Below are positions 6,192 to 8,292 of a stretch of 8,292 nt of DNA, piece after piece (position 1 is the first letter of the stretch; the number at the start of each line of letters is the position of its first letter). Origin of the DNA: PBB1 sp031390425 (GTDB taxonomy: Bacteria; Pseudomonadota; Gammaproteobacteria; Burkholderiales; Burkholderiaceae_C); NCBI GenBank assembly GCA_031390425.1, contig JANMTL010000088.1:1-8292 (forward strand), read 5' to 3'. The translations under genes and the position numbers were made by a program. The notes below the pieces were generated by a model. The model was not told the DNA's origin, did not search any database, and was given only the letters and a program-made list of their open reading frames with translations.

Positions 6192-7130
6192 TCATCCGGA
6201 CGGCAGTGACTGCGTGATCTGCGCCACCAGCATCGCAGCCACCGTCAAATCGGCGGTGGTTCCGGGATTCAGCGCCTCGGCTTTCAAGGATTCGTCCCAT
6301 TCGACGAACGCCGGGTCGCTGTCGAAACCGAAGCCCGTGTCGGCAGGGCGTGGATTTGCGCTCCAGTGCGCTGCGGTGGTCATGACAGTGTGTGCCACCG
6401 CTGGACCGCGTTTTCGCACAATGTGTGAATCGGGCGCGTGGCCGAGCAGCGCGAGAAAAGCCCGCTGCACAGCCCGGACGACGCCGGCCGTCGGCATCGT
6501 GACGCCGCAGACCCGGGGCTGAGCGAATCCCGCCGCATCGCGCAAGTGGAAATCGCGGCCCAGTGCCGCGACGCCGATGTCGAACAACTCGGCGTACCCG
6601 TCTCGATAAAGCAGCCCGATCCGGTCTCGGTCGGCGGCCAGCGCCATCGCCGCCCGCAGACCGACGGTCGGCACGCTGCGCACGTCCTCGCGGGGTGCGT
6701 TGCCGAGCCCGCCCGGGTTGGCTTTCGCGATGGCGCGATAGGCGGCCTGCGCATCGGCCACGTCGAGATCCGCCAGCACCGATTCGATGGCCTGTTGCAG
6801 CGCCAGCGCGGAGGTGGCCTGCGCAAACCGCTCGACCGCGACCGCGACCGGCGCACACAGCAGCACGATGCCGAGGTTGGTGTTGCAGCCGGCCACCGCC
6901 CAAGTCGATTCGACGGCGCGTTCGATGCGCTCGCCGACGCGGGCGCCGGGCGCGAACAACGGTGCGGCCGAGGCCCGCGCGCTGTCGATGAACTGCTGCG
7001 CCTGCATGCCGTGGCCGGGCGACGCGAGGCTGACGTTGCCCGGCTTGCGCACCGCGATGTCGAGTTCGCAGGCGCGCTGGTAGGCGGCCCGCGCGCGGAC
7101 GACCGGGTCGGCGATCGAGCGGGTGTTCAT
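6192..7130 (-). CDS. orf5: Orf5-type CitG/MdcB-like protein (triphosphoribosyl-dephospho-CoA synthase family), H4MPT biosynthesis
   Basis: A 312-residue protein matching the methylotroph Orf5 family. Orf5 is distantly related to the CitG/MdcB synthases that make 2'-(5''-triphosphoribosyl)-3'-dephospho-CoA, and it is genetically linked to tetrahydromethanopterin biosynthesis. Motifs shared with the fold are VRKPGNVS (27-34), HGM followed by FIDSA (40-51), GCNTNLGIVLLCAPVA (81-96) and NPGTTADLTVAAMLV (288-302). The NTN/NPG pair lines the nucleotide site in relatives. No citrate or malonate lyase genes lie nearby, so the CitG role is unlikely; attachment of a phosphoribosyl-type group during cofactor synthesis is the inferred job. 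ATG 7130 overlaps the orf7 stop as ATGA, a classical coupling arrangement. A 136-bp gap follows before fae. Confidence 0.9.
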   Translation of the reverse strand: MNTRSIADPVVRARAAYQRACELDIAVRKPGNVSLASPGHGMQAQQFIDSARASAAPLFAPGARVGERIERAVESTWAVAGCNTNLGIVLLCAPVAVAVERFAQATSALALQQAIESVLADLDVADAQAAYRAIAKANPGGLGNAPREDVRSVPTVGLRAAMALAADRDRIGLLYRDGYAELFDIGVAALGRDFHLRDAAGFAQPRVCGVTMPTAGVVRAVQRAFLALLGHAPDSHIVRKRGPAVAHTVMTTAAHWSANPRPADTGFGFDSDPAFVEWDESLKAEALNPGTTADLTVAAMLVAQITQSLPSG

Positions 7131-8110
7131 GCGCTGCGCACTGCCGACGAAACAGCCGCCCGGCGAGCCACCGCGTCGGCGTGCTTGCGATCCAGCAGGT
7201 CATCGACCAGCGCCGCCGCGATGTTGAAGTCGGTGACGCGTTGCAGGCCGTGCCAGGCGGCCACGCCGTTGACCTCGATCACCTGCATCGCGATGTCGTC
7301 GGCGCCGCTGTCATCGACGGCGCTGTCCTCAACACGCAGCGGCACGATGTCCACGCCCGCGTAATCCAGATCGAGCGCAGCCGCCGCGCGCTCGGCCAGC
7401 TCGGTCAACGGCGTGGTCAGCGGCTGCGGCTCGCAGCGCGCACCCTGCGCGACGTTGTGGATCCAGTGCCGACTGACGCGGCGCATCGCGGTGACGGCAC
7501 GACCGCCGACGACCAGCACGCGCCAATCGAAGCCGGGGTCGGACACCGGCGGCACGAAACGCTGCAAGTAGGCGAGCGAGCCGCAGGCTTGGTCGAGCGG
7601 CGGCAGCGGGTGGTGCACGCCACCGACCTCGCCGACCAGTTGCAGCCCCTTGCCCTGCGAGCCGAACAGCGGCTTGAGCACCAGCGCGTGACCGGCCGCG
7701 CCTTCGCGGATCGCGATGCGCTGCGCCTGGGCTGCCGACTCGGTGGCCCAGGTCGGCGGCGTCGGGATGCCGGCCGCGTGCAGCAGCAGGCTGGTCATCG
7801 ATTTGTCGACGCTGCGCTCGATGGCGCGCGCGTCGTTGTAGACCGGCACGCCGAGCTCGCGCAGCGCATGCAGCACGCCCAGGCGCTTGGTCACTTGCTC
7901 GAACGTGCCGCCCGCGATGCCGCGCACGATCGCCGCATCGGGCAGCTCGCGGCCGTAGCCGGGAATCGCCAGCCCGTGCCACGCGGCGGTGGTGTCGATG
8001 CGGCAATCGGCCAGATCGACACAGCGCCCGACCGCACCGCGACCCCGCAGCGCGGTCTGCAACTGACGCGTATGCCAGCCGGTCTCGTCGGTCAGGATGG
8101 CGACACGCAC
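7127..8110 (-). CDS. orf7: Orf7-type ATP-grasp ligase, RimK/MptN-like, H4MPT biosynthesis
   Basis: A 327-residue ATP-grasp protein of the RimK-related family, matching methylotroph Orf7, which is required for H4MPT-linked metabolism in studied species. It would use ATP to form an amide bond, perhaps adding glutamate or a similar group to the pterin cofactor, as archaeal MptN does; the substrate here is inferred. Seen in order: MRVAILTDETGWH (1-13, pre-ATP-grasp domain); DKSMTSLLLHAAGIPTPPTW (102-121); ATP-binding LKPLFGSQGKGLQLVG (145-160); DWRVLVVGGRAVTAMRR (195-211); and the metal-ligand segments AGVDIVPL (251-258) and VIEVNG (277-282). An acidic insert, EDSAVDDSGADD (261-272), separates the last two. 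GTG 8110 lies 4 bases after the mch stop, with AAGAAG upstream, and the stop overlaps orf5 as ATGA. Confidence 0.92.
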   Translation of the reverse strand: MRVAILTDETGWHTRQLQTALRGRGAVGRCVDLADCRIDTTAAWHGLAIPGYGRELPDAAIVRGIAGGTFEQVTKRLGVLHALRELGVPVYNDARAIERSVDKSMTSLLLHAAGIPTPPTWATESAAQAQRIAIREGAAGHALVLKPLFGSQGKGLQLVGEVGGVHHPLPPLDQACGSLAYLQRFVPPVSDPGFDWRVLVVGGRAVTAMRRVSRHWIHNVAQGARCEPQPLTTPLTELAERAAAALDLDYAGVDIVPLRVEDSAVDDSGADDIAMQVIEVNGVAAWHGLQRVTDFNIAAALVDDLLDRKHADAVARRAAVSSAVRSA

Positions 8111-8114
8111 GGGA

Positions 8115-8292
8115 TCACGCTTCTTGCAGCCAGAGTTGTTGCAGCAGAGGCATGTTCAGCGTCCCCGCATGCCAGGTGTTGCCGCTGTCGATGTTGCTGA
8201 CCCAGACCTCGGCCGGTGCGAACAGCGCGCCGTCGATATTGTAGAAGTCGTAGCCGGCTTCCTTGATGATGTCGGCGAAGCCGCGCCCGTAG
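8115..8292 (-). CDS. mch: Methenyltetrahydromethanopterin cyclohydrolase Mch (C-terminal fragment)
   Basis: The last 59 codons of a minus-strand gene that starts beyond the right edge. The sequence runs from YGRGFADIIKEAGYDFYNID through ALFAPAEVWVSNIDSG to a tail ending LWLQEA and TGA at 8117-8115. The FYNID..LFAPAEV..N pattern is the C-terminus of Mch, which interconverts methenyl-H4MPT and formyl-H4MPT in formaldehyde oxidation. It lies 4 bp ahead of orf7, so both are very probably in one transcript, as in other methylotrophs where mch, orf5 and orf7 are neighbours. Only the C-terminus is visible, so active-site residues cannot be checked. Confidence 0.88.
   Translation of the reverse strand, partial: YGRGFADIIKEAGYDFYNIDGALFAPAEVWVSNIDSGNTWHAGTLNMPLLQQLWLQEA

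Noticed and set aside
6034..7203. 389-residue minus-strand open frame
   Set aside because: It overlaps orf5 in another frame and is Arg-rich. Orf5 motifs are found only in the 6192-7130 frame.
7181..8200. 339-residue plus-strand open frame
   Set aside because: It is antisense to orf7 and the mch end; both real genes are conserved, and this frame shows no domain.
1..8292. Mobile elements, tRNA/rRNA genes, CRISPR arrays, riboswitches
   Set aside because: No transposase or integrase, direct-repeat array, tRNA-like cloverleaf or conserved riboswitch core was noticed. All non-coding space is short and accounted for.

Overview
The window looks like a chromosomal piece of a high-GC, probably betaproteobacterial (Burkholderiales-type) methylotroph. 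This rests on the gene families, the GC-rich codon use and the long antisense shadow frames, not on any marker gene. Nearly every gene belongs to the tetrahydromethanopterin (H4MPT)-linked formaldehyde oxidation pathway, an archaeal-type C1 module found in methylotrophic bacteria, or to the making of its pterin cofactor.

Layout from right to left. A minus-strand operon enters at the right edge with the 3' end of mch (methenyl-H4MPT cyclohydrolase). It continues with an ATP-grasp ligase (Orf7 family), a CitG/MdcB-like protein (Orf5 family) and, after a 136-bp gap that probably holds its own promoter, fae (formaldehyde-activating enzyme). A strong bidirectional hairpin terminator at 5476-5509 separates fae from a convergent plus-strand dihydroneopterin aldolase gene, folB. 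A spacer of about 230 bp lies between folB and a divergent minus-strand gene for an AcoR-type sigma-54 activator (GAF, PAS-like, AAA+, Fis HTH). The activator gene is followed on the same strand by a DmrB-type flavoprotein (dihydromethanopterin reductase), a dihydropteroate-synthase-like protein (DUF6513 plus pterin-binding barrel) and a DUF447 protein that runs off the left edge. The last three are packed with overlaps or very short gaps.

How the parts fit. Fae condenses formaldehyde with H4MPT, and Mch acts later in the oxidation. FolB supplies the hydroxymethyl-dihydropterin precursor. The DHPS-like protein probably joins a pterin to an arylamine. DmrB reduces dihydromethanopterin to the active tetrahydro form. 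Orf5, Orf7 and DUF447 are conserved partners whose exact steps are not fully settled.

The most notable non-coding signal is a near-consensus sigma-54 promoter (GG-N10-GC) at 4831-4846 pointing into folB, with two inverted repeats 110-135 bp upstream of its predicted start site, next to the sigma-54 activator gene. This suggests that cofactor biosynthesis here is under dedicated enhancer-dependent control. No mobile elements, RNA genes or CRISPR arrays were seen.
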